NCBI RefSeq assembly: GCF_001049735.1
Contig: NZ_CVPC01000005.1
Span: forward strand, 124,001-188,000
Direction: 5' to 3'
DNA: 64,000 bases
Origin: Nereida ignava
Lineage (GTDB): Bacteria > Pseudomonadota > Alphaproteobacteria > Rhodobacterales > Rhodobacteraceae
Every line of letters starts with the position of its first letter. The first letter of the stretch is position 1. The translations under genes were made by a program, and so were the position numbers. Under the pieces are notes generated by a model that saw only the letters and a list, made by a program, of their open reading frames with translations, ran no database searches and was not told the DNA's origin. Positions 57,635-64,000 of the stretch are shown here, piece after piece.

Positions 57635-58099
57635 ATGAACCTAAGTGATATCCTTACACCAAACGCCGTCCGCGTCTTGGGCAACGTCAGCAGTAAAAAA
57701 CGACTGCTGCACGATGTGGGTGACATCGCGAATGCGTGCTACGACCTTCAAGGTGCGCGATTGATTGAGGCCCTTATGGAGCGCGAAGCGCTTGGGCCAA
57801 CGGGAGTAGGGCACGGTGTTGCCCTACCTCACGCGCGGCTTGATGATATCGACACCGTAAAAGGTGTATTTCTGCGCCTTGAGCGCCCCGTAGATTTTGG
57901 GGCAGTCGATCGCCAGCCTGTTGATCTTGTGTTTGCGTTGTTTGCACCCCGCGACAGCGGTGTTTCGCACCTCAAAGCGCTGGCTCTGGTATCGCGGACA
58001 TTGCGCGATGAAGCGGTCTGCGAGAAACTTCGCGCAAATAGCGACCCATCAACGCTGTATGCAGTTTTGACTGCTCAGAATATCTCAAAAGCAGCCTAG
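57635..58099 (+). CDS. ptsN: PTS IIA-like nitrogen-regulatory protein
   Basis: A 154-residue EIIA-Ntr domain. The phosphorylated histidine is in the segment GVGHGVALPHARLDD. It passes phosphate in the regulatory phosphotransferase chain PtsP-PtsO-PtsN and tunes nitrogen, potassium or carbon processes. hpf-ptsN is the normal neighbourhood. Its stop overlaps that of the convergent sulfotransferase by four bases. Confidence 0.95.
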   Translation: MNLSDILTPNAVRVLGNVSSKKRLLHDVGDIANACYDLQGARLIEALMEREALGPTGVGHGVALPHARLDDIDTVKGVFLRLERPVDFGAVDRQPVDLVFALFAPRDSGVSHLKALALVSRTLRDEAVCEKLRANSDPSTLYAVLTAQNISKAA

Positions 58100-59520
58100 T
58101 TTTTCCAAGCTGAGAAACCGAACGCCATGTAATCGCGCTGGTACGCTTCGCGGCACGCGCGTTCGACTTCAGCATCGTAGATTTCTGCCAATTCAAACTC
58201 AGCACTCGTGTCAGGCTGCGTTAAGGCCGGACACGTGCTTTTGACCTGCGCCGAAAGATAAGCAAGCCCGTCAGAAAGTTCAGCCTCTCGGATAACCATA
58301 TCAGGGCTCATAAACGTGCTAAATCCGTGAAGAATACTTGATTGACTTGCCCAGTTTGGATCAACGCGGATACTCGTTTTGCCTTCAAGGTTTGCCTTAA
58401 TGAACTCCAAAAACTTTAAGAAACCTACTCGGTGCTCATTAGGACCATATCCAGAAGAGCGGCGTCCATCTTTGGGTAGAGTAATGTCGTAGTTTTCGAT
58501 CAGATTTTGCCTAATCACAGGAAAACTGGCCTCATCCACGTTGAGGATTCTTTCACAGAACACTCTATGGGCCCGCTCAACAGGATGGCAAACAACGGTA
58601 AAAGTCCTGTTAGGGGTCCGGTTCCGCTTCCACCGCCGGACAGTCTTTTGCGAAAAATCCGTCAACAAATCAGCGGTCGCTACGCCGTCTACCTGAGCAA
58701 GCCAGTGCGCAACTTTAGCCATCGGGCCACCAGGAATAGGATGATATAGAAGCCCCGTTTCAGCGGCAGCAATGTAACTTGGAACTGCCGCGTTTCGGGC
58801 AGGTTCAGTTGATGCAATGTCTTGCTCATCAATCTGCTCCACCTTCCCAAGCGCTGCTCGCATCTCTGCATAGTTTGAAACCTTTGAGGACAGCGGCGCA
58901 GGGTTTTGCCGCTTCAACTCGCTCGACAACGCGCTAAGTGTGGGCGCACCAAGATAAGCCGCGATCCCATTCAGCACATCAAGTGAGTTAAGATCATCAT
59001 AGTCCACAAAGAATGATGTTTGGCCCGCCCGCTGAAGTGCCCCCCGCAGGTCTTGCTGAAATGCCTGAAGATCAGCCAAGAATTTAGCGTATTTGCGCGG
59101 CTGAAATTCGATCTGGCTGGTTTTGCGCCGCGTCTCGTGGGTTAGTTTCCATTGATTGGTCGCACGCGCGATTTGAAGGGACACAAAGCTATCAAGCGGA
59201 TTGCGCGTCAAAATGATCTTGGCGCACCGTTCATCCGCGATGATATCAGCTAAGATGCGCGGATCGTGTTCATGAAAATACCGAAATCCATTGAGGCCAT
59301 CGGCGTTTCGGATCGCCTGAACAAGAAGATCCGGTTTTTGTTCGCGCTGTTTTTTGCTGATCCCCAAAATATCATCTCGGTTGGGATAACCGATAAATGC
59401 AGGATTAAACGCCTCGCCATGACATGTAACGCCTTCCATCGCGTTTAGGTGGGTTTCCAAAAGATTGGACCCCGTGCGCATCTCGGCAAACATTACAAAG
59501 CTATCAAAACGGCCTGTCAT
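58096..59520 (-). CDS. Two-domain sulfotransferase-like protein
   Basis: A 474-residue protein with two sulfotransferase-like halves. In the first half, EMRTGSNLLETHL (13-25) resembles the 5'-phosphosulfate loop of Stf0-type enzymes and ILTRNPLDSFVSLQIA (103-118) the 3'-phosphate-binding helix. In the second, residues 257-275 (YHPIPGGPMAKVAHWL) take the place of a PSB loop and VVCHPVERAHRVFCERIL (309-326) resembles the 3'-phosphate motif of Sulfotransfer_2. It probably transfers sulfate from PAPS to a glycan. The start ATG follows the stop of the GT14 gene directly. It ends the galU-GT-GT-GT14 operon. Confidence 0.8.
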   Translation of the reverse strand: MTGRFDSFVMFAEMRTGSNLLETHLNAMEGVTCHGEAFNPAFIGYPNRDDILGISKKQREQKPDLLVQAIRNADGLNGFRYFHEHDPRILADIIADERCAKIILTRNPLDSFVSLQIARATNQWKLTHETRRKTSQIEFQPRKYAKFLADLQAFQQDLRGALQRAGQTSFFVDYDDLNSLDVLNGIAAYLGAPTLSALSSELKRQNPAPLSSKVSNYAEMRAALGKVEQIDEQDIASTEPARNAAVPSYIAAAETGLLYHPIPGGPMAKVAHWLAQVDGVATADLLTDFSQKTVRRWKRNRTPNRTFTVVCHPVERAHRVFCERILNVDEASFPVIRQNLIENYDITLPKDGRRSSGYGPNEHRVGFLKFLEFIKANLEGKTSIRVDPNWASQSSILHGFSTFMSPDMVIREAELSDGLAYLSAQVKSTCPALTQPDTSAEFELAEIYDAEVERACREAYQRDYMAFGFSAWKN

Positions 59521-61218
59521 CTATCTCACCAAATAAGGTCGGCGGGGCTCTGGCACGGGTGCTGCCTCAACGCTTGAAAGGGGAAAATCACCCATCAAAT
59601 ACGGATGCATCACTTCGTTTTTCAGGCTCTGCAGAAACTGCCCAAAACCAGTAAGATCAACCATCTTGGGCACTTCTGTCAGGCGCCGAGGTGGCTTTTG
59701 CCCCATTTCATCAACAATATCTTGTAACGCATCCATGGGCGCCTCAATGAAGTCAGCCAATGCCCACGCCCGGACCTTTGCTTTTACGTAAGGCGTTTTC
59801 AAAATCTCTAAGAACTTATTTTCAACGCGCTGTAGGCGTGCAGCCTCAACACGGACCTCCGCGAAAGGGCGCGTTGAGTGAAAGAGCGGCACAGCCCACG
59901 CGCCAGAAATCACAGAAATCTGTGCATTCGGATCAAGCGCCAATTTCCAGTTGAGGTCTTGCACGTCTGCAGGTCCAAACTGAAAACACTGCCGTTCGCC
60001 GCGCGTGTTCCAGATAAGTGAAGTCAGAAAATCACGTGGAGCATAGTCGCGAACTGCGGCGCTGTCCGACAAAGCCCCAGTAAAACTTGGCTCACCGCCC
60101 GCAAAATGCACTTTGTCCCGAGCGAATAAATGCCCATGGACACGAACTGGCGTTGCCCTTGGGAGCCAATCCAAAAAGCCTTCAAAAACGTCATTAAAAC
60201 CACAAAAGACAGAATAGGGCGCCGCAGTCATTGCGCCTTCGACACCTGCATGGGGGAATCGCCCTTGCATATACAACCCATTGCGGCCGCGTACCCGACG
60301 CTCAACCGCCTTGGCAAATATCCGGTCAATCTTGGCTGGAGCAGGCTCGGTTTGTGGAACAGTACCCTCATTCTTTTGAAGAAACGTGTCGTAAAGTATA
60401 TTCGCTTGGGGCCAAATTTTACGCGCTACAAAGCAATCAGAACGGCGCAAAAGCTGTAAATGATCGTCGTAAAAGATATGGGGCTTACCCTGAAAATCGA
60501 ACTTGGACAACGTGAGCGAGCGGCTCTCAATTCGTTCGGAATGGATCCTCGCAAGCGTTTGAAAGTAACTCTCGTCCGGTATCCAAACACGCTTGAAATA
60601 TCGATCATACGTTTGGCGCATGGGATCATTCAAAATGGCCGACAGCGTGCTGCGGGTCAGGCACCACCACTGCGACCCCATATGCGGCTGTAACCCCGTG
60701 GGTATTTTACGTTTAAATCTGATGCGACGCTGCAGTCGGACATACCCATCAAATAACTTTCGTTGGTGCTTCCAAGAAAATGGGAACCGCAACGTAAAGC
60801 GCTCAGCATCCAGCCCACCAATTGTCCAAGGAACGTCTTGGGTCGTGGCGCTTTCGATGAAATCTATTTTGGGGCGCGCTTTTAAATAGGCGCATAAATC
60901 GCGCACAGGCCGCAGGGGCAAACATGACCCAGATGCCAGAAAAATATGCTCGACCTGTGGATGCTCACGTAGGATTTGCTCTGCTGCCGTTTGTGTTGCG
61001 CCAACCAATGACCATGTGCCCCAATGACATTTACGTCGTGCAGAAAAGCTCACCTCAGGCAAATCTGAAAGCCGCCCGCGAAACGCAGTGAATTCCGCCT
61101 GCGACACGGCTTTGTCAACATGGACAACCACTGGACAACCACCGGCCACCCAATGACGCACAACCTGTTCAGCACGGTCCAGTGCCGCATGAACGAGCAT
61201 GATGACCCCAACGCTCAT
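59521..61218 (-). CDS. GT14-type beta-1,6-N-acetylglucosaminyltransferase-like protein with C-terminal domain
   Basis: A 565-residue protein. The N-terminal domain is of the core-2/I-branching type, as in the family that adds beta-1,6-GlcNAc branches. IMLVHAALDRAEQVV opens it, then HIFLASGSCLPLRP and GSQWWCLTR, with WIPDESYFQTL as an acidic motif. The C-terminal 270 residues form a domain I know mainly from Rhodobacteraceae (DUF5927/5928 from memory, not checked). ATG at 61218 overlaps the stop of the upstream GT2 gene; TTG at 61224 is unlikely. It is a probable cytosolic or membrane-associated glycan-branching enzyme. Confidence 0.82.
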   Translation of the reverse strand: MSVGVIMLVHAALDRAEQVVRHWVAGGCPVVVHVDKAVSQAEFTAFRGRLSDLPEVSFSARRKCHWGTWSLVGATQTAAEQILREHPQVEHIFLASGSCLPLRPVRDLCAYLKARPKIDFIESATTQDVPWTIGGLDAERFTLRFPFSWKHQRKLFDGYVRLQRRIRFKRKIPTGLQPHMGSQWWCLTRSTLSAILNDPMRQTYDRYFKRVWIPDESYFQTLARIHSERIESRSLTLSKFDFQGKPHIFYDDHLQLLRRSDCFVARKIWPQANILYDTFLQKNEGTVPQTEPAPAKIDRIFAKAVERRVRGRNGLYMQGRFPHAGVEGAMTAAPYSVFCGFNDVFEGFLDWLPRATPVRVHGHLFARDKVHFAGGEPSFTGALSDSAAVRDYAPRDFLTSLIWNTRGERQCFQFGPADVQDLNWKLALDPNAQISVISGAWAVPLFHSTRPFAEVRVEAARLQRVENKFLEILKTPYVKAKVRAWALADFIEAPMDALQDIVDEMGQKPPRRLTEVPKMVDLTGFGQFLQSLKNEVMHPYLMGDFPLSSVEAAPVPEPRRPYLVR

Positions 61219-62231
61219 GCCCAATTTCCTTTAGACATGAGGCCCAAAATTTCGAGCTGCCGCCAGTTAATGTAACTCTCTGACCACCTGCACCAAAGAT
61301 CGGGGTCATCCTTCAGCTGCGCAGCGTAGGATTTATACTCATGACTGGCCGCGTAATGCTGTTTGCGGTTCAGTTCTTCAGCCGCTTTGGCACCAAACGT
61401 ATCAAGAAACTTGGCGTGCAGTAGAATACCCGTAGCCTTCTCACCGCCATTTGCATCGTAGGTGAGGTTCAAACCGCGGGGCAACAGCATGTGTGTTGAA
61501 CTGACATAGGTGTAGCCTTTACGCCACTTGACGAGCGGGGTTTTGTTGAGCGCCGGCGCACGAATTGGGTCATCGGCGAAGAACATCCGCATGCGCGGCC
61601 CACCTTGAATCCATAAATTGCCGTATCGGTTATTGCGCGAAATCGTGTAATTGCCCGCGTCAAACCAATTGAGCACCTCAAGGGGGTCCTGACCCTCTAC
61701 ATAGCAGGACTGACCTATTGGCCCCTTTGGATACATATCCAAAAGCAATGCGCTGAATGACCGTATCGAAGATGTATCAAGCCAATCAGTCAGCGCCCGA
61801 ATGGGGCGCGTGTCGCTGAACGGAAAGACAAAGAATTCATCACAATCAACGGTCAAACACCACTTACCCGCACCATATTTCGAGAGTAGATAGTTCAGCC
61901 AATCCATCCCAAAGCGTGCCGATTTATAGCTATGTTGTGTCGTCCAAACCGAGACATCGAGCTGCTGCGCAAGATACTCACGGCCACCATCATCGCTGTC
62001 GTTATCAACAATCACAAAGTGATCGACACCCTGGGCACGGTAGTACTCCAAAAAATATGGCAAACGGCGCTTTTCGTTGCGAAGGGTAGAGAACAGAACG
62101 ATGCCATCACGAGGGATTTGAGCAGTATTATTGGCAACCATTCGCAACTCACGGGATTTGCGCCGCGCACGGATGCGCAAGCGCTTCCTCTGCAGCCTCA
62201 TCCTGTATGAGCTCCAAATACCCAAAGCCAA
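61215..62231 (-). CDS. Glycosyltransferase family 2 protein, copy A
   Basis: A protein of up to 338 residues with the GT2 core TLRNEKRRLPYFLEYYRAQG, VIVDNDSDDGG and WCLTVDCDEFF (acidic motif). It is a clear paralogue of the next gene; the two align along most of their length, including LDMYPKGP and NLWIQGGPR. The start is uncertain: TTG at 62231 or TTG at 62225, the latter with GAGG upstream; the first ATG at 62201 would cut into the region conserved with the paralogue. Its stop overlaps the GT14 start. Confidence 0.82.
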   Translation of the reverse strand: MALGIWSSYRMRLQRKRLRIRARRKSRELRMVANNTAQIPRDGIVLFSTLRNEKRRLPYFLEYYRAQGVDHFVIVDNDSDDGGREYLAQQLDVSVWTTQHSYKSARFGMDWLNYLLSKYGAGKWCLTVDCDEFFVFPFSDTRPIRALTDWLDTSSIRSFSALLLDMYPKGPIGQSCYVEGQDPLEVLNWFDAGNYTISRNNRYGNLWIQGGPRMRMFFADDPIRAPALNKTPLVKWRKGYTYVSSTHMLLPRGLNLTYDANGGEKATGILLHAKFLDTFGAKAAEELNRKQHYAASHEYKSYAAQLKDDPDLWCRWSESYINWRQLEILGLMSKGNWA

Positions 62232-62319
62232 ACCTCATAAATCCCCAACCGATCACCGCCGGTTTTCGTACATCGCAACTATAGGCCAAAAATTGCGTTT
62301 TCGTAAATAAATTCGCCGC

Positions 62320-63339
62320 CTACGCGCCCCATTTGATCGGATACATAAGTCCCAAATCAATCAACTGCTGCGGACCCTCATAGCGGGCAGCACCTTCGTG
62401 CCACAAGTCAGGGTTCGCACTTAGGGCGTCATAATACTCATCATAGAGAGCGGAATTATTGAAGTGCTCGTCACGCTGCTTTTCCTCGGAAGATTTATCA
62501 ACAATTTCGGGCAGAAATTTCGTATGAAGTAGAACGCCAGATGGCCTTTCACTTCCCTGATAGTTCTGCACATCGTTCAAGCGCTTTGGCAGCAGCGAAT
62601 GCGTTGAGTTGACATACACAAAACGTCGGCTCCACTTCACAAAAGGGATCTTGTTAAGCGTCGGCGCGCGGCGGAATTCTTGGGCGAAAAACTGACGTGC
62701 CCGTGGCCCGCCCTGCACCCAAAGATTGTTCATCCGTTTTTGTGTTTTGAAGTCGTACCCATCAGGGTCAAACCAGCCTAAAACATCGATCGGATAATCA
62801 CCCGCTTTATATGTCTGCCGCCCAAGTGGCCCTTTAGGATACATGTCCAACATGAGTGCCCCAAAAGACGTCTCACCCGCCGCATCAAGCACTTTAGACA
62901 GCGCCCTGAGATCTAGAGTAGTACTCTGATCGTATACGAGCAACTCATCAGCATCTACCGTCAGGCACCACCGATCATGTCCGTAAACAATCATCAACCA
63001 CGTCAGCCAATCCATCCCAAACCGCGACAGCCGATAGCTGTGATTGGTACGCCAAACAGACACATCAGGTGCGCCGTGAAGCAGTTCAGAGGTGCCGTCC
63101 GTTGAGCCGTTATCTACCACCAAAAAGTGCTGCACGCCTAATCTGCGGTAGTGTTCAAAAAAGTATGGCAGGCGCGTGCCTTCATTGCGCACACACACAA
63201 AGCACAAAACACTGCTCGGAATGATATTAGCAGTCTTGTCGCTTGCCAGCGAGAGTTGATTCCGCTTGCGCAATGCGCGCAACAAATACCGGCGGCGTTT
63301 CCACCGCAATTTATAAGAATCAATGAGACGCGCTAGCAT
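62320..63339 (-). CDS. Glycosyltransferase family 2 protein, copy B
   Basis: A 339-residue GT2 protein parallel to copy A. VRNEGTRLPYFFEHYRRLG, LVVDNGSTDG and WCLTVDADELL form the nucleotide-sugar site, with LDMYPKGPLG and NLWVQGGPR shared with copy A. A basic N-terminus (KLRWKRRRYLLRALRKRNQ) suggests membrane or substrate contact. It follows galU by 30 bases and precedes copy A by 88 bases in the same operon. The acceptor is not known. Confidence 0.85.
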   Translation of the reverse strand: MLARLIDSYKLRWKRRRYLLRALRKRNQLSLASDKTANIIPSSVLCFVCVRNEGTRLPYFFEHYRRLGVQHFLVVDNGSTDGTSELLHGAPDVSVWRTNHSYRLSRFGMDWLTWLMIVYGHDRWCLTVDADELLVYDQSTTLDLRALSKVLDAAGETSFGALMLDMYPKGPLGRQTYKAGDYPIDVLGWFDPDGYDFKTQKRMNNLWVQGGPRARQFFAQEFRRAPTLNKIPFVKWSRRFVYVNSTHSLLPKRLNDVQNYQGSERPSGVLLHTKFLPEIVDKSSEEKQRDEHFNNSALYDEYYDALSANPDLWHEGAARYEGPQQLIDLGLMYPIKWGA

Positions 63340-63369
63340 GCCAAGACCCGAAACGTCAGCTACACCAAA

Positions 63370-64000
63370 TCACTGTGCGGCTTGTTGGTGGCCAACCATC
63401 TGCTGAAGATAGTCCAAAAGCTCATCGCGACCCAAACCAAACGAGACAGTCGCCTGCAGAAAGCCCGCTTTTGATCCGCAATCAAACCGCTGGCCTTGGA
63501 AGCGGTATCCATAAACGCCCCGCTCGTTTTCAATCTCTTTCGCGATCGCATCAGTCAGCTGTATTTCACCGCCCGCGCCAGATTTGAGCTGGCTGAGGTT
63601 TTGCAGTACTTTTGGCGAAAGGATGTAACGACCGATCACAGCTAAGTTCGACGGCGCGTCCTCAACGGAAGGCTTCTCAACCATACCTTTGACCGACACC
63701 ATCGCCCCAAGATCTCCTTGGATATCAAGCATGCCGTAGCTGCTTGATTTCTCTTTGGGGACCTCCATCGCAGCCACCATCGAGCCGCCTGTTTCCTCGT
63801 ACGCCTCTACCATCTGTTGAAGACAGGGCTTATCGGCCGCAATAACATCATCAGGTAAAATAACCGCAAAAGGCTCATTCGCGATAAGTCTACGCGCGCA
63901 CCACACCGCATGCCCCAAACCAAGAGCCTTATGTTGGCGAATGTAGGCGATTGCCCCACTGTCCATGTTGGTATTTTTCAAGACCTCTAGAAGCTCGTCT
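63370..64000 (-). CDS. galU: UTP-glucose-1-phosphate uridylyltransferase (partial)
   Basis: The C-terminal part of GalU; the frame is open to the window edge, so the N-terminus with its G-x-G-T-R motif lies beyond. Visible parts are QHKALGLGHAVWCAR, FAVILPDDVI and the C-terminal YRFQGQRFDCGSKAGFLQATV, all standard for the family. It makes UDP-glucose, the precursor of many polysaccharides. It begins the operon with the two GT2 genes, the GT14 gene and the sulfotransferase. Confidence 0.94.
   Translation of the reverse strand, partial: DELLEVLKNTNMDSGAIAYIRQHKALGLGHAVWCARRLIANEPFAVILPDDVIAADKPCLQQMVEAYEETGGSMVAAMEVPKEKSSSYGMLDIQGDLGAMVSVKGMVEKPSVEDAPSNLAVIGRYILSPKVLQNLSQLKSGAGGEIQLTDAIAKEIENERGVYGYRFQGQRFDCGSKAGFLQATVSFGLGRDELLDYLQQMVGHQQAAQ

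Noticed and set aside
1-64000. CRISPR array, insertion sequence, prophage or rRNA operon
   Set aside because: No regularly spaced repeats, transposase, integrase or phage structural gene and no rRNA sequence was recognised on either strand.

Overview
This looks like a chromosomal segment of a marine alphaproteobacterium of the Roseobacter group (Rhodobacteraceae). The evidence is the gene content: a petABC cytochrome bc1 operon together with the petP/petR regulator pair, a leuC/leuD/leuB cluster containing a Rhodobacteraceae-type nuclease and membrane-protein pair, a NavBac sodium channel with the filter TLESWSM, tupBCA, and an lptC-lptA-lptB-hpf-ptsN block without rpoN. I see no rRNA, insertion sequence, prophage or CRISPR array. 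Two tRNA genes are present, Lys(TTT) and Leu(CAG).

Left part (1-17 kb): a partial MFS transporter, a BciB/FrhB-type iron-sulfur flavoprotein, a LigI-like amidohydrolase, the tungstate ABC importer tupBCA, two small-molecule transporters, then leuB, a secreted-nuclease-like gene, a membrane protein, leuD and leuC, all on the minus strand. A MscS-type channel gene follows; it is broken by a frameshift and an in-frame stop. rsfS is preceded by a 20-codon coupled upstream ORF and followed by rlmH. An asparaginase and an IalB-family protein close this part.

Middle (17-40 kb): rlmN; a large fused reductive dehalogenase with its own flavin/2Fe-2S reductase; tRNA-Lys; dapF-mtaB-GST; petABC; aroC; a thioredoxin-like protein; an EamA transporter; HU; AMP nucleosidase; an SDR protein; the sodium channel; a histone-deacetylase-like gene-xseB-ispA-dxs isoprenoid operon; petP-petR; and ilvE.

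Right part (40-64 kb): EamA-queG-GST, mtgA, gltB-gltD, uppP, an NDUFA9-like protein, tRNA-Leu, a WcaI-like glycosyltransferase, an RNase D-like exonuclease, kdsD-lptC-lptA-lptB (KDO and LPS transport), hpf-ptsN, and a minus-strand operon of galU (partial), two duplicated GT2 glycosyltransferases, a GT14 branching enzyme and a two-domain sulfotransferase. The last five suggest synthesis of a branched, possibly sulfated glycan.

The most unusual item is the self-contained cytosolic reductive dehalogenase (18474-21677). It carries two degenerate halves, two 4Fe-4S motifs and a C-terminal reductase, has no membrane-anchor partner, and sits at the 3' end of a tRNA-Lys gene. Other points worth a second look are the double-hit MscS pseudogene, the rsfS upstream ORF, the two-domain sulfotransferase operon, and terminators placed directly in front of two EamA transporter genes.
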